Source: Phycisphaerae bacterium (GTDB taxonomy: Bacteria; Planctomycetota; Phycisphaerae; UBA1845). From it: a stretch of 64,000 nt of DNA. The translations under genes and the position numbers were made by a program. Below, in pieces: positions 56,537 through 64,000 of the stretch (position 1 is its first letter; the number at the start of each line of letters is the position of its first letter). The notes below the pieces were generated by a model, which had not been told where the DNA came from, ran no database searches, and saw nothing but the letters and a program-made list of their open reading frames with translations. Location: contig JAJDDY010000089.1 of the NCBI GenBank assembly GCA_029260075.1, positions 99,654 through 163,653 on the forward strand. The letters are read 5' to 3'.

Positions 56537-58903
56537 TCAGGGGGAACGGCTATTCATGGCCTGTAGGGCCTGTTCCTTGAGCGAGGTATGCTCGTCGTAG
56601 GTCTCGAACCAGAGCACGCCGCCGTCGGCGGAAGCGACAAAGTCACCAGGCGCCGCAAGCTCGCGTGGCCAGGCCTTGTCAGCGGCACCGAGATGTTGCT
56701 TGGCCGCTGGCAGGTCGCCGAGATTGGCCGTCGCGATGGCCGCTATGAGGTGGTTGACAGTCTGATGTCCGTGAAGTTCTAGGGCCAACTCGGCCTGGCG
56801 TCGAGCGCTACCCCAATCAATCAGCGCGAGGCTTGCCTCTGCCAACACGCGCTGCACGCGCGCCCGTTTCGCGCCCGATTTCGTGTCGGCAACGACTGCC
56901 GCTTTGAAAGCGTCCAGGGCGGCGCTAGGCCCACGGAGCCGGAGGATCGCCCGCGCACGCAACAAGTAGCAGGCGTAGTGATCTGCGTTGAACACAATCG
57001 CCTTGTCAAGCGAAGCGAACGTATCTGGGTTGCGCTCGAGTAGCTGAATAGCGGCGAGACTTCGCAAGGAATCGAGCTGGGCGTCCGTGCTGACTGCGTT
57101 AGCGACGGCTATTTGGATTTGCTGCTTCGCGTTTTCGATGTTCCCGTCGACAACCGCGATCATGTTTCCGACGTTGACGAGGGTGGCAGAATCGTCTGGG
57201 TTGATTTCTAGGGCGCGCTGGTATGCGGCCTGCGCCTCGGGGAATCGGCCCTGTATCTTGAGCAAGACGCCCTTCATGTTCCAAATGTCGGAAGCGGCAT
57301 CGTTGAGAACCAACAGCTCATCAACGTCCGTCAGGGCACTGTCGATTAGGGAGCGATTCTTTCCGCCGCCCTCATCGAAGAGTTTCCGGCTGGCGACGGC
57401 CCGGTTGTATAGAGCGTAGCTCCGGTCGCCGACGGCAATGGGAAGTCCGAGCAACTCAGCACAACGTGCGATAGCTTCTTCGTTTCGTCCGCCCTCGAGC
57501 GCCTCGTACGCGCCGACCTTAAGCGCGTTAATGCGCGTATGGAGGGCTTCTCCGCGTTGTCCACGCAGCAACACGCCATACGACCCCGCAATCACCATCA
57601 GCATCGTACTCAGCATCGCGGCCGACAGGGCTTTGCGGCGTCTGATGAACTTGCCGAGGCGTGCGATAGGGCTAGGGCGCCGTGCCGCGAGCGGCAAGTC
57701 GTCGATGAAGCGGCGCAGATCGTCGCACATGTCACGAGCGGTGGCGTATCGCGCGTCGGGCGATTTTTCCATGGCCTTTAGACAAACGGTTTCGAGATCC
57801 CTCGGTACCGAATGAACAATACGCCTTGGGTGTTTCGGTTCGCGAGTGATGATCGCTCCGAGCAGTTCCTTGTCGTCCTTGGCGGAAAAGGCTGCTTGAA
57901 ATGTCAGCAGCTCATAGAGCGTCGCGCCGAGCGAGTAGATGTCCGTACGATGGTCGATGGGCATTCGCTTGGCCATCGCCTGCTCCGGGCTCATATAGCG
58001 AAGTGTGCCAAGCAGCGAACCGGTTGTTGTAAGAGATTCGTCGGTCACATCTTTCGCCAGACCAAAATCGGCAATCATGATACGCCCGCTCAGCGAAACG
58101 AGGAGATTGCCTGGCTTAATGTCGCGATGAACGATGCCCTCTTGATGCGCATAGTGAAGCGCATCAGCCACATCCGCCATCCACCTCGCAACCTGCTCGA
58201 AATACAAACGACCCCGACCGATCGTCGAACCGCTGGGCGGCGCGACATCCGAGCCGGATTCTGGTTGGGTCTTAGGCTCACTTCCTTTCGAACCTACCGC
58301 AGCATCGGCACCCGCGTGAAGTAGCTTCGCTATGTCTAGTTGCGGTGTGCCGTCCGCATGCAACGTCGCCAACTTCGGGACCAAGGCGCTGAGTGACTGT
58401 CCGTTGACCAGCTCCATGGCGCAGTAGTACGCATCGTTCGACTCGCCGAAATCATGGATTGGGATGATGTTGTGATGATGAAGCCTAGCTGCGGCCGTCG
58501 CTTCTCGCTCGAACCGCGTGACAGCGTCGGGGTTGATGCTGCCCACGATAGCGGGCAAGACCTTTAGCGCTACACGCCGCCCCAAGCTTTGCTGAACGGC
58601 ATCGTAGACAATGCCCATTCCGCCTTGTCCGAGAACGCCTACGATTTTGTATCCGGCGATGTGTGGAAGATGACGCGAGGGCACGCCGGCGAGATCGGCA
58701 TGTAGTCCGGTGTTGATTTTGCGGGTATTGACCATGGCCCCACGAAGTTCGCTGGCTAATTCATGGTCCTGCTTGCACTCCTCCGCTTTTTCTCGACAGA
58801 AGCCACAAGACTCGATGTGTTTGCCCACTCGTAAACGCGAGTCGTCATCAAGCCTCCCCTGCACGAAGTCTTCCAGCTCGATTATGTCGGGACAGTGTTT
58901 CAT
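56537..58903 (-). CDS. membrane Ser/Thr protein kinase with zinc-finger and TPR repeats
   Basis: A 788-aa PknB-like kinase. An N-terminal zinc-finger anti-sigma-type motif (H-x3-C-x2-C within [14 protein letters not shown], residues 28-40) precedes the kinase domain (about 83-410): Gly loop GQGGMGIVY, Lys in VALKV, catalytic [15 protein letters not shown] and SPEQ. A 60-residue insertion (about 180-235) sits before the catalytic loop. One transmembrane helix (about residue 440) is followed by TPR-type repeats ([15 protein letters not shown]). The start ATG 58903 matches the usual start of such proteins; a start at 58975 has no ribosome site. It is divergent from the sigma factor. Confidence 0.87.
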   Translation of the reverse strand: MKHCPDIIELEDFVQGRLDDDSRLRVGKHIESCGFCREKAEECKQDHELASELRGAMVNTRKINTGLHADLAGVPSRHLPHIAGYKIVGVLGQGGMGIVYDAVQQSLGRRVALKVLPAIVGSINPDAVTRFEREATAAARLHHHNIIPIHDFGESNDAYYCAMELVNGQSLSALVPKLATLHADGTPQLDIAKLLHAGADAAVGSKGSEPKTQPESGSDVAPPSGSTIGRGRLYFEQVARWMADVADALHYAHQEGIVHRDIKPGNLLVSLSGRIMIADFGLAKDVTDESLTTTGSLLGTLRYMSPEQAMAKRMPIDHRTDIYSLGATLYELLTFQAAFSAKDDKELLGAIITREPKHPRRIVHSVPRDLETVCLKAMEKSPDARYATARDMCDDLRRFIDDLPLAARRPSPIARLGKFIRRRKALSAAMLSTMLMVIAGSYGVLLRGQRGEALHTRINALKVGAYEALEGGRNEEAIARCAELLGLPIAVGDRSYALYNRAVASRKLFDEGGGKNRSLIDSALTDVDELLVLNDAASDIWNMKGVLLKIQGRFPEAQAAYQRALEINPDDSATLVNVGNMIAVVDGNIENAKQQIQIAVANAVSTDAQLDSLRSLAAIQLLERNPDTFASLDKAIVFNADHYACYLLRARAILRLRGPSAALDAFKAAVVADTKSGAKRARVQRVLAEASLALIDWGSARRQAELALELHGHQTVNHLIAAIATANLGDLPAAKQHLGAADKAWPRELAAPGDFVASADGGVLWFETYDEHTSLKEQALQAMNSRSP

Positions 58904-59063
58904 CGTCGTCGCTCGACCGTCGTTTCTGTAGGCTCCGTTCAGCCCGTTGATTGGCGAAAAGTAGCCAAAGGACATACGATAGGATTTGTTGAGCTAGGTT
59001 AGTACGGCGTGGTCGATCCAGCAAATGGCCGGCGCGAATCAGTCCTCGGCCTGAGCGGAGTTC

Positions 59064-59636
59064 ATGGACAGCACGCGCGAGAGTTTGATCGTTCGGATTC
59101 GGGATAAGCAGGATCGAACTGCTTGGCGCACATTCTTTGACCTTTACTCGCCACTGCTATATCGATACGCGCGCCGGCGTGGGTTGTCGCACGACAGCGC
59201 CGAAGAGATTCGGTCGCAAGTCTTGGAAGTCATTTCGCGCAAGATCAAATCGTACGACTATCAGCCGAGTCGAGGGCGATTCCGCAGTTGGTTGCGAAAA
59301 CTCGTCATCAACAAGACTATAGACGCTCATCGCCGACACCATGCTGTCGCAGGTGGATCGCGTCTCGATGACGCCGTCGCGACCGAAAATATGAACCGTG
59401 CATGGGACACAGAATGGCACAACGCGCGGTTGGCGTTCTGCCTCGAACAGGCTCGTGCGCGAGCGCCGCAGCGGGCTTACCAAATCTTCCACTTACTCAT
59501 CATTGAAGAGAAAAACGTAGGTGACGTCAGTGAGATTTTCGATACGACACCGAACCAAATCTACAAGGCGAAATCTCTAGTATTGTCGGAGGTGCGACGC
59601 GCGCTAGCCGAATTCGACGTGCAGTTCGCCGATTGA
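59064..59636 (+). CDS. ECF-type RNA polymerase sigma factor
   Basis: A 190-aa sigma-70 family protein. Region 2 is seen in WRTFFDLYSPLLYRYARRRG and SRGRFRSWLRKLVINKTID. Region 4 is the C-terminal IIEEKNVGDVSEIFDTTPNQ with IYKAKSLVLSEVRRAL. The gene is divergent from the kinase gene (160 bp), as in planctomycete kinase-sigma pairs, where the kinase's zinc finger may act like an anti-sigma domain. Confidence 0.88.
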   Translation: MDSTRESLIVRIRDKQDRTAWRTFFDLYSPLLYRYARRRGLSHDSAEEIRSQVLEVISRKIKSYDYQPSRGRFRSWLRKLVINKTIDAHRRHHAVAGGSRLDDAVATENMNRAWDTEWHNARLAFCLEQARARAPQRAYQIFHLLIIEEKNVGDVSEIFDTTPNQIYKAKSLVLSEVRRALAEFDVQFAD

Positions 59637-60269
59637 AACCATAGGTCCCCGAAGTCATCCACCATTGCCAACGCCATGCTTCATCCTGAGCTCTATGACG
59701 TTGGCTGCCCGATTTGACGACAATCTTCAACCCGCACATCCGTCTCGAAGTGGCGGATATATCCAACCTTTGCGGGTTTATGGTGTATGTGATGCAATGC
59801 CATTGCCGTGGAGTTCTCCGTGTGAGGCGATGCACGGTATCTCAGACGCGAGTCTTCCATCAACGAATCGATCGCGCGGATAATCCTGTTCCTCTCTCAC
59901 ATCCCTCCGGCGAGGCATCCACGCAAAGCGGCCCTTGCTCCGGGCCATTTCGCTGCAACCGGCGCCAGTCGCGGCGTACGGTGCCCAGGGCCAGTGCGCA
60001 TAATTGGGTAGTTTGCGGAGTCTGGCGCGATGCGATTCGATCGGGTATTCCTATTGCAGGCTTGCCGAATGGACAGGCAAGTATTGCTTACGGAAAGGAT
60101 TCCCGATGACCGATCCCACAGTCTCGTTGGACTCAATTGTCCAACACTTCGAGTCCTACCCGATCCACGTCACATGCGCAATCGTCGTCACTACCCTTAT
60201 AGGTGGACACGGACGTCGAGTCCCCCTGCCAAGTGGCACCTGAGAGGTCGCATTGTCCTAAGGACCGCG
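59637..60269. other. gene-free stretch before the prophage remnant
   Basis: About 630 bp. The best frame is a 45-codon one at 60106-60243 on the + strand with AAGGA upstream of its ATG (MTDPTVSLDSIVQHFE), which matches no family I know. I see no RNA gene or repeat here. Confidence 0.4.
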
Positions 60270-61339
60270 TCATCGCATCAACCGTTCACTCATTTCGCGC
60301 AACCGATCGGGATCGATCCACGGTCGACCGTCGGGCCGGGCAAGCCCATGCCCCATCCCCTGCCCGGTCTGCTTTCTGTTTGGCGCGTCGCACGTCTCCC
60401 CTACGAGCCGAACGCCGCACAGATAGCCCGCGGCGCACGCGTTGTACAACGCATCGAACCAGTGGTTCTGCCGTCGAACGCGCTCCCACTTGACGACCAC
60501 ACCCTTGCCGGCCACGAACTCTTCGTTCTTGGTTTCGGCGGTAAGATGCTTGGCCAGCGTGAGATGTTCCTGCGGAGCCGCGTGGAAGAGCGACATAGCG
60601 CCAGGCTTACCGAGCGGCGTGCTCAACCGCTGATGCACCCAGGTCTTCCAATGGTCGGCGTTGACCTCCACAAGTAGGAGCCTTTCGGTTGGCAATCGGC
60701 TAATGTGAAAGCCTTCTCCGACCTGCTTGACAACAGCACCTGTGTGCTTCGCTCGGTCGGTCCACTGGCGCGTTTGCTGAGCGACCCCGCGACCTATGGC
60801 TGGTAAGAACCCACTGCCGGATTCCCTGCAAAACGCATAGACCACATGCGTCATGTATCCGGAGTCGATCCACACCTGCTCGGGCGTCATGGTCTCACCA
60901 TCGGTGCTACCGGCCACCCCGGCTACCGCCGCCTCGCCGCGGGAGCAAGTCGCGGTAGACGGACCGCTCGATCGCCGGAAGCAGATCCTCGCGCCACTTG
61001 TCGCCCGCCATGTCCATGTCCGGTAGGCCACAGATCACCGTTTCTTGAACCTCGAAGAGGTGGTACAGCAAGGGTATCACAAAGCACGATAGGGTCTTGC
61101 CCGACTGGGTGGGGCCGGTGGCCACGCACCGGGACCATTGGCCCGAATCAACTTCGGAGAACCAAAGCGCCGTGTAGGGCTGGCGCGCAGCTAAAGCGAC
61201 GGCCGGCGTACGGACCGTCGGGGATGATGATCTCTTGCTCGGCGAACGCGCGCATGGTCCGCAGAACGCGAGGCCGGGCCTGCGCCAGGAAGTACCGCAG
61301 ATCAGCTCGCGTTGGGTGTTGCGTCTTCTCGAACCTCAT
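60270..61339 (-). pseudogene. large terminase subunit, broken (frameshift plus internal deletion)
   Basis: The 5' fragment (from 61339, TQHPTRADLRYFLAQARPRV, then EIIIPDGPYAGRRF) shifts frame near 61190 and continues as RQPYTALWFSEVDSG with the Walker A segment ATGPTQSGKTLSCF and GLPDMDMAGDKW. After SVYRDLLP the frame is lost and a large part is missing. The 3' part resumes as WIDSGYMTHVVYAFCRE, WERVRRQNHWFDALYNACA (60270-60900). These are GpA-like terminase sequences. The ATPase is thus cut and the gene cannot make a full enzyme. Confidence 0.75.
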
Positions 61340-61997
61340 CGGGTCTTACCAGCGAGCGCTCGATCTCACGGTCGGCATCGTCCAGTGCTTCGTAAAAAAG
61401 CTCGACTGCGGCGTCGCCGAACCGCCGCTGTAACGCTTCACCTGCTTCCCGAAGGATGGCCGCGATGCAGGCCAGACATTCCCGAACCTCGTCACGCGGC
61501 AAGAGCCCGCCTTCTCGCTCCTTGCGATCGAGCCGGGCGAGGGCGGCCCGTTCCTCGCGGTATCGTTCCAGCGCCGGGCTTCCAGGGCCGTGCAGCATTT
61601 CGTCGTCGTTACGGGCCAGCTTCAGGGCGTTCTCGGCGAGGAAATCGTGAAGGCTCTGCACGACGGCGGGTAAGTCGATTCGTGCGCCTACGAACGGGAT
61701 GCCGTATCGGGCCGCCTGTTCGTTGATCACCTTTGCCTGCCGCCCCGACATCTCCCGCCAGTGCTTTTGGGGGATCGAGCGGTAGTATTCCCAGCGAAGC
61801 CGCTCTTCCTTCTGTTTCTCGTGCCGCTTGAGCGCATCGCGTTCGCTTCGGGTCAGCTCCTGGCGGTCCATGACCTTGCGGTAAGCCCGGGCCACCAGAT
61901 CGCCGTCCACGCGGGACGCTGCGTCGGTGTGCTTCGCCCGGGCGGCCGGCGCCTTACGCGGGGCACGCCGGGGCGATGCTTTTCGGGACGTTGTCAT
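61302..61997 (-). CDS. phage protein upstream of terminase, possibly small-terminase-like
   Basis: A 231-aa highly charged, helical protein. It has a basic N-terminal tail (SRKASPRRAPRKAPAARAKH), long charged helices such as LTRSERDALKRHEKQKEERL and a segment MSGRQAKVINEQAARYG. I do not recognise specific motifs; its position just upstream of (and overlapping) the large terminase fits a small terminase or packaging partner. The frame is intact. Confidence 0.55.
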   Translation of the reverse strand: MTTSRKASPRRAPRKAPAARAKHTDAASRVDGDLVARAYRKVMDRQELTRSERDALKRHEKQKEERLRWEYYRSIPQKHWREMSGRQAKVINEQAARYGIPFVGARIDLPAVVQSLHDFLAENALKLARNDDEMLHGPGSPALERYREERAALARLDRKEREGGLLPRDEVRECLACIAAILREAGEALQRRFGDAAVELFYEALDDADREIERSLVRPDEVREDATPNAS

Positions 61998-62158
61998 TCT
62001 TACTTACTCGCAAAAAACTATGCCTTGTGCATAAAAGTTGCTCGATGGCGAGACCCGCGGAAGTGCCGTGCGCCACGGAGGAACCAAGAGATTTTCCGGG
62101 CGATGTTGCGCTGAATCACAAGCGGAATGCTGGCACGACAACACATCATCCGAATACA

Positions 62159-63532
62159 TTATGCCACGGCTTGGCACTCTCGCTCCGCCCTTCTGCCCGT
62201 GAACTGTTCCCATCGCTCAACGATCACGTCGCAATAGAGTGTATCGAGTTCCAATAGGAACGCGCGCCGTCCGGCTTGCTCGGCGGCGATCAATGTCGAG
62301 CCGCTACCGCCAAAGAGATCCAGCACATGCTCTCCGGGTTTCGACGAGTACATCATCGCACGTGTAGCGAGTTCTACAGGCTTCTCTGTTAGGTGGACCA
62401 TGCTCTGCGGGTTGATCTTCTTTACCGACCAAACGTCCGTGGCGTTACAGATCTCTGGGGTGAAGTAGTGCGCTGCGCCTTCTTTCCATCCATAGAAGCA
62501 CCACTCATGGTTGCCCATGAAGTCTTTGCGTGTAAGAACAGGATGCTCCTTGACCCAGATGACAGCCTGCGAGAAGTAGAGTCCGGACTCCGCAAGTGCA
62601 GCCGGATAGTTGGCGCAGTTGGCATAGCCGCCCCAGATGTAGAAACCACGTCCCGGGACGAGCACGCGCGCGGCGTTGCCGAACCAGGCGCGAAGAAGTA
62701 GTACGAACGCCTCGTCGGATAGGAAGTCGTTCTCCAGCGGCCGATCTCTGGCGCGCATCTTCTTATGCGTGGCCGTTGCCTTGCTCTTGCCCCGAGCCAA
62801 GTCGAACGATTGGTGGTGGCTATGTGTGCGCTGCTTCTTGTTCTTCCCGTTTGTGGAGCGATTGTTCTTGTTCGTCTTGCTCGAAGAGAAGGACGTCACG
62901 CCCGCAGCGATTGCGTTGTTGCTGCGCGGCTCTACCTTCACGTTGTATGGCGGGTCCATGTTGACCAGGTGGATGACCTCGTTACCGAGCACTCGATCCA
63001 CGTCCTCCGGTTTCGATGAGTCCCCGCAGAGCAATCGGTGGTCGCCGAGTATCCATAGGTCGCCGACTTGCGTGGTCGCCTCGTCCGGCGGCTCGGGCAC
63101 GATGTCAGCGTCGGTTAGTCCGTCGTTGCCGTGAACGCCCGCGCCGAGAATCTTCTCCAGTTCCTCGGAGGAGAAACCAAGGAGATCGAAATTGACGTCC
63201 ATGGCTTGTAGATCAGACAGCTCGATGGGTAGCATGTCGAAGTCCCACTCGGCGAGCGTTGCGGTTTGGTTGTCCGCGATGCGGTAGGCCTTGGCTTGCG
63301 CCGCCGTCAGATCTTTGGCCACATGGACCGGCACGTTCGTTAGTCCGAGCGTCTTGGCCGCTTTCCATCGCGTGTGGCCTGCCACGATGACGCCCGTCTT
63401 GTCTACGACAATGGGTTGACGGAATCCGAATTCCCGGATTGACCGCGCCACTGCGTCAACCGCCGCATTGTTGATGCGTGGATTGTTCTCGTACGGTTTG
63501 ACGTCAGCCAATGGCCGAAGTTCGATGTTCAT
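62159..63532 (-). CDS. ParB-like / DNA methyltransferase fusion
   Basis: A 457-aa protein. Residues about 1-120 are a ParB/Srx-like N-terminal domain (IREFGFRQPIVVDKTGVIVA then GHTRWKAAKTLG). Residues about 160-450 are an N4/N6 amino-methyltransferase with the catalytic motif NMDPPYNVK and the SAM-binding motif FGGSGSTLIAAEQAGR at the C-terminal end (beta-type order). A low-complexity stretch (SSSKTNKNNRSTNGKNKKQR) is inserted after the catalytic motif. Such proteins are common in phages, where they methylate phage DNA. It appears intact although the terminase is broken. Confidence 0.85.
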   Translation of the reverse strand: MNIELRPLADVKPYENNPRINNAAVDAVARSIREFGFRQPIVVDKTGVIVAGHTRWKAAKTLGLTNVPVHVAKDLTAAQAKAYRIADNQTATLAEWDFDMLPIELSDLQAMDVNFDLLGFSSEELEKILGAGVHGNDGLTDADIVPEPPDEATTQVGDLWILGDHRLLCGDSSKPEDVDRVLGNEVIHLVNMDPPYNVKVEPRSNNAIAAGVTSFSSSKTNKNNRSTNGKNKKQRTHSHHQSFDLARGKSKATATHKKMRARDRPLENDFLSDEAFVLLLRAWFGNAARVLVPGRGFYIWGGYANCANYPAALAESGLYFSQAVIWVKEHPVLTRKDFMGNHEWCFYGWKEGAAHYFTPEICNATDVWSVKKINPQSMVHLTEKPVELATRAMMYSSKPGEHVLDLFGGSGSTLIAAEQAGRRAFLLELDTLYCDVIVERWEQFTGRRAERECQAVA

Positions 63533-63860
63533 ACTTGACCTCCGTGTCTTTCCGTCGCAGTCACTTGGTTAGATCGTGCGCTGCGCTATCCCAAGAGATG
63601 CACCGCACTACGGCGACTTCCAAAACAGTTTGCTATGGTAAGAGCCGCGAGAGACCGGCTGTCGGTGGTATCCATACCCCCGAAGCGCGGTTGTCGATGG
63701 CACCAGGAGCTCCGCGCGCGCTGCCCATCTAAAACGTATACCGGTTGTTACACCAAAGGCAAACGCAATTTCGATGGCCCGAGGATGTTTATGTTGGCGT
63801 CGTTGTCAGGGAGTGACTCGCGTGGACTGAGGCGCCACCGAGTATGAGAATATTCTTCTG
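63533..63860. other. gene-free stretch before the IS21 end
   Basis: About 330 bp between the methyltransferase start and the IS21 left end. I see no supported gene or repeat; the short frames on either strand have no motifs. Confidence 0.4.
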
Positions 63861-64000
63861 TGTCAGGGGGCGGGCAAAACCGGCCAGTAAGGGGCGGGTG
63901 AAAACCGGCCATTTTGAGGAGACGTGGGTTCGCCACGAGTCTGTTCCTCCGAAAGGAGGAAGCTGTGGCGAATCAACTCAAGATGGCCAAAGTACACACA
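63861..64000 (+). mobile_element. IS21-family element, left end (continues past window)
   Basis: The left end starts TGTCAGGGGGCGGGC. Two related internal repeats follow (GGGCGGGCAAAACCGGCCA at 63868 and GGGCGGGTGAAAACCGGCCA at 63892), a pattern typical of IS21 multiple terminal repeats bound by IstA. It then leads into istA. The rest lies outside the window. Confidence 0.82.
63965..64000 (+). CDS. istA: istA transposase, first 12 codons
   Basis: Begins with GTG and reads MANQLKMAKVHT, homologous to the IS21 remnant at 52197 (VNQLGMAEQHS). The SD (GGAGGAA, 63955-63961) pairs with TTCCTCC at 63944-63950 in a 7-bp hairpin with a GAAA loop. The gene is cut by the window end. Confidence 0.8.
   Translation, partial: MANQLKMAKVHT

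Noticed and set aside
60106..60243. 45-codon frame with a fair ribosome site
   Set aside because: Too short and without recognisable features; kept only as a remark.

Overview
The window most likely comes from a planctomycete, possibly a Phycisphaerae-like lineage. The support is indirect: a Ser/Thr kinase with an N-terminal zinc finger and TPR-rich tail that diverges from an ECF-type sigma factor, very large secreted proteins with dockerin-like tails and a DCNANGNPDSCD-type motif, an alternative complex III, and planctomycete-style integrases. No rRNA is present to confirm this. The genes point to an anaerobic, nitrate-respiring, aromatic-degrading metabolism.

Region 1 (about 0.2-18.6 kb, + strand after a divergent TetR gene) is an anaerobic benzoyl-CoA catabolic cluster. 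It has the ring-cleaving hydrolase (bamA/oah), an SDR, the dienoyl-CoA hydratase (dch), the 6-hydroxycyclohexenoyl-CoA dehydrogenase (had), a lone dehydratase/BCR-type subunit with its own BadF-type ATPase, a 1135-aa fusion that includes a DUF2889-like and an acyl-CoA ligase domain, a thiolase, a HCDH-ECH fusion, the four subunits of a Bzd-type ATP-dependent benzoyl-CoA reductase (bzdNOPQ) and a small Cys-rich protein. Most genes are tightly spaced or overlap. The divergent promoter region carries TTGTCAA/TTGACAA repeats that suit a TetR operator.

Region 2 (18.7-38.1 kb, - strand) starts with a decayed PD40 beta-propeller fragment, then holds one long respiratory operon transcribed right to left: Rrf2 regulator, diheme cytochrome c (narC-like), narGHJI, a NarK-DoxX fusion, a second NarK, and the whole alternative complex III (actABCDEF). 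Nitrate reduction and quinol:cytochrome c oxidoreduction therefore look co-expressed. With region 1 this couples aromatic ring reduction and beta-oxidation to nitrate respiration.

Region 3 (38.1-46.1 kb) is a tRNA-Gly(GCC) integration hotspot. To its left are an IS1595-type transposase remnant and a truncated integrase. To its right is an apparently intact element with a tyrosine integrase, a Toprim/ATPase primase-helicase, an AlpA-like HTH protein, an array of TGACAAAC motifs and a hypothetical protein.

Region 4 (46.3-59.6 kb) encodes two giant exported proteins (beta-helix plus thrombospondin type 3 repeats; triplicated adhesion-like modules plus dockerin-like tail). They are separated by a graveyard of an hsdR fragment, a nuclease-like fragment and an IS21 end. 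The kinase/sigma pair follows. Region 5 (60.2-63.6 kb) is a decayed prophage module (broken large terminase, putative terminase-associated protein, ParB-methyltransferase). The window ends in the first bases of an IS21-family element.
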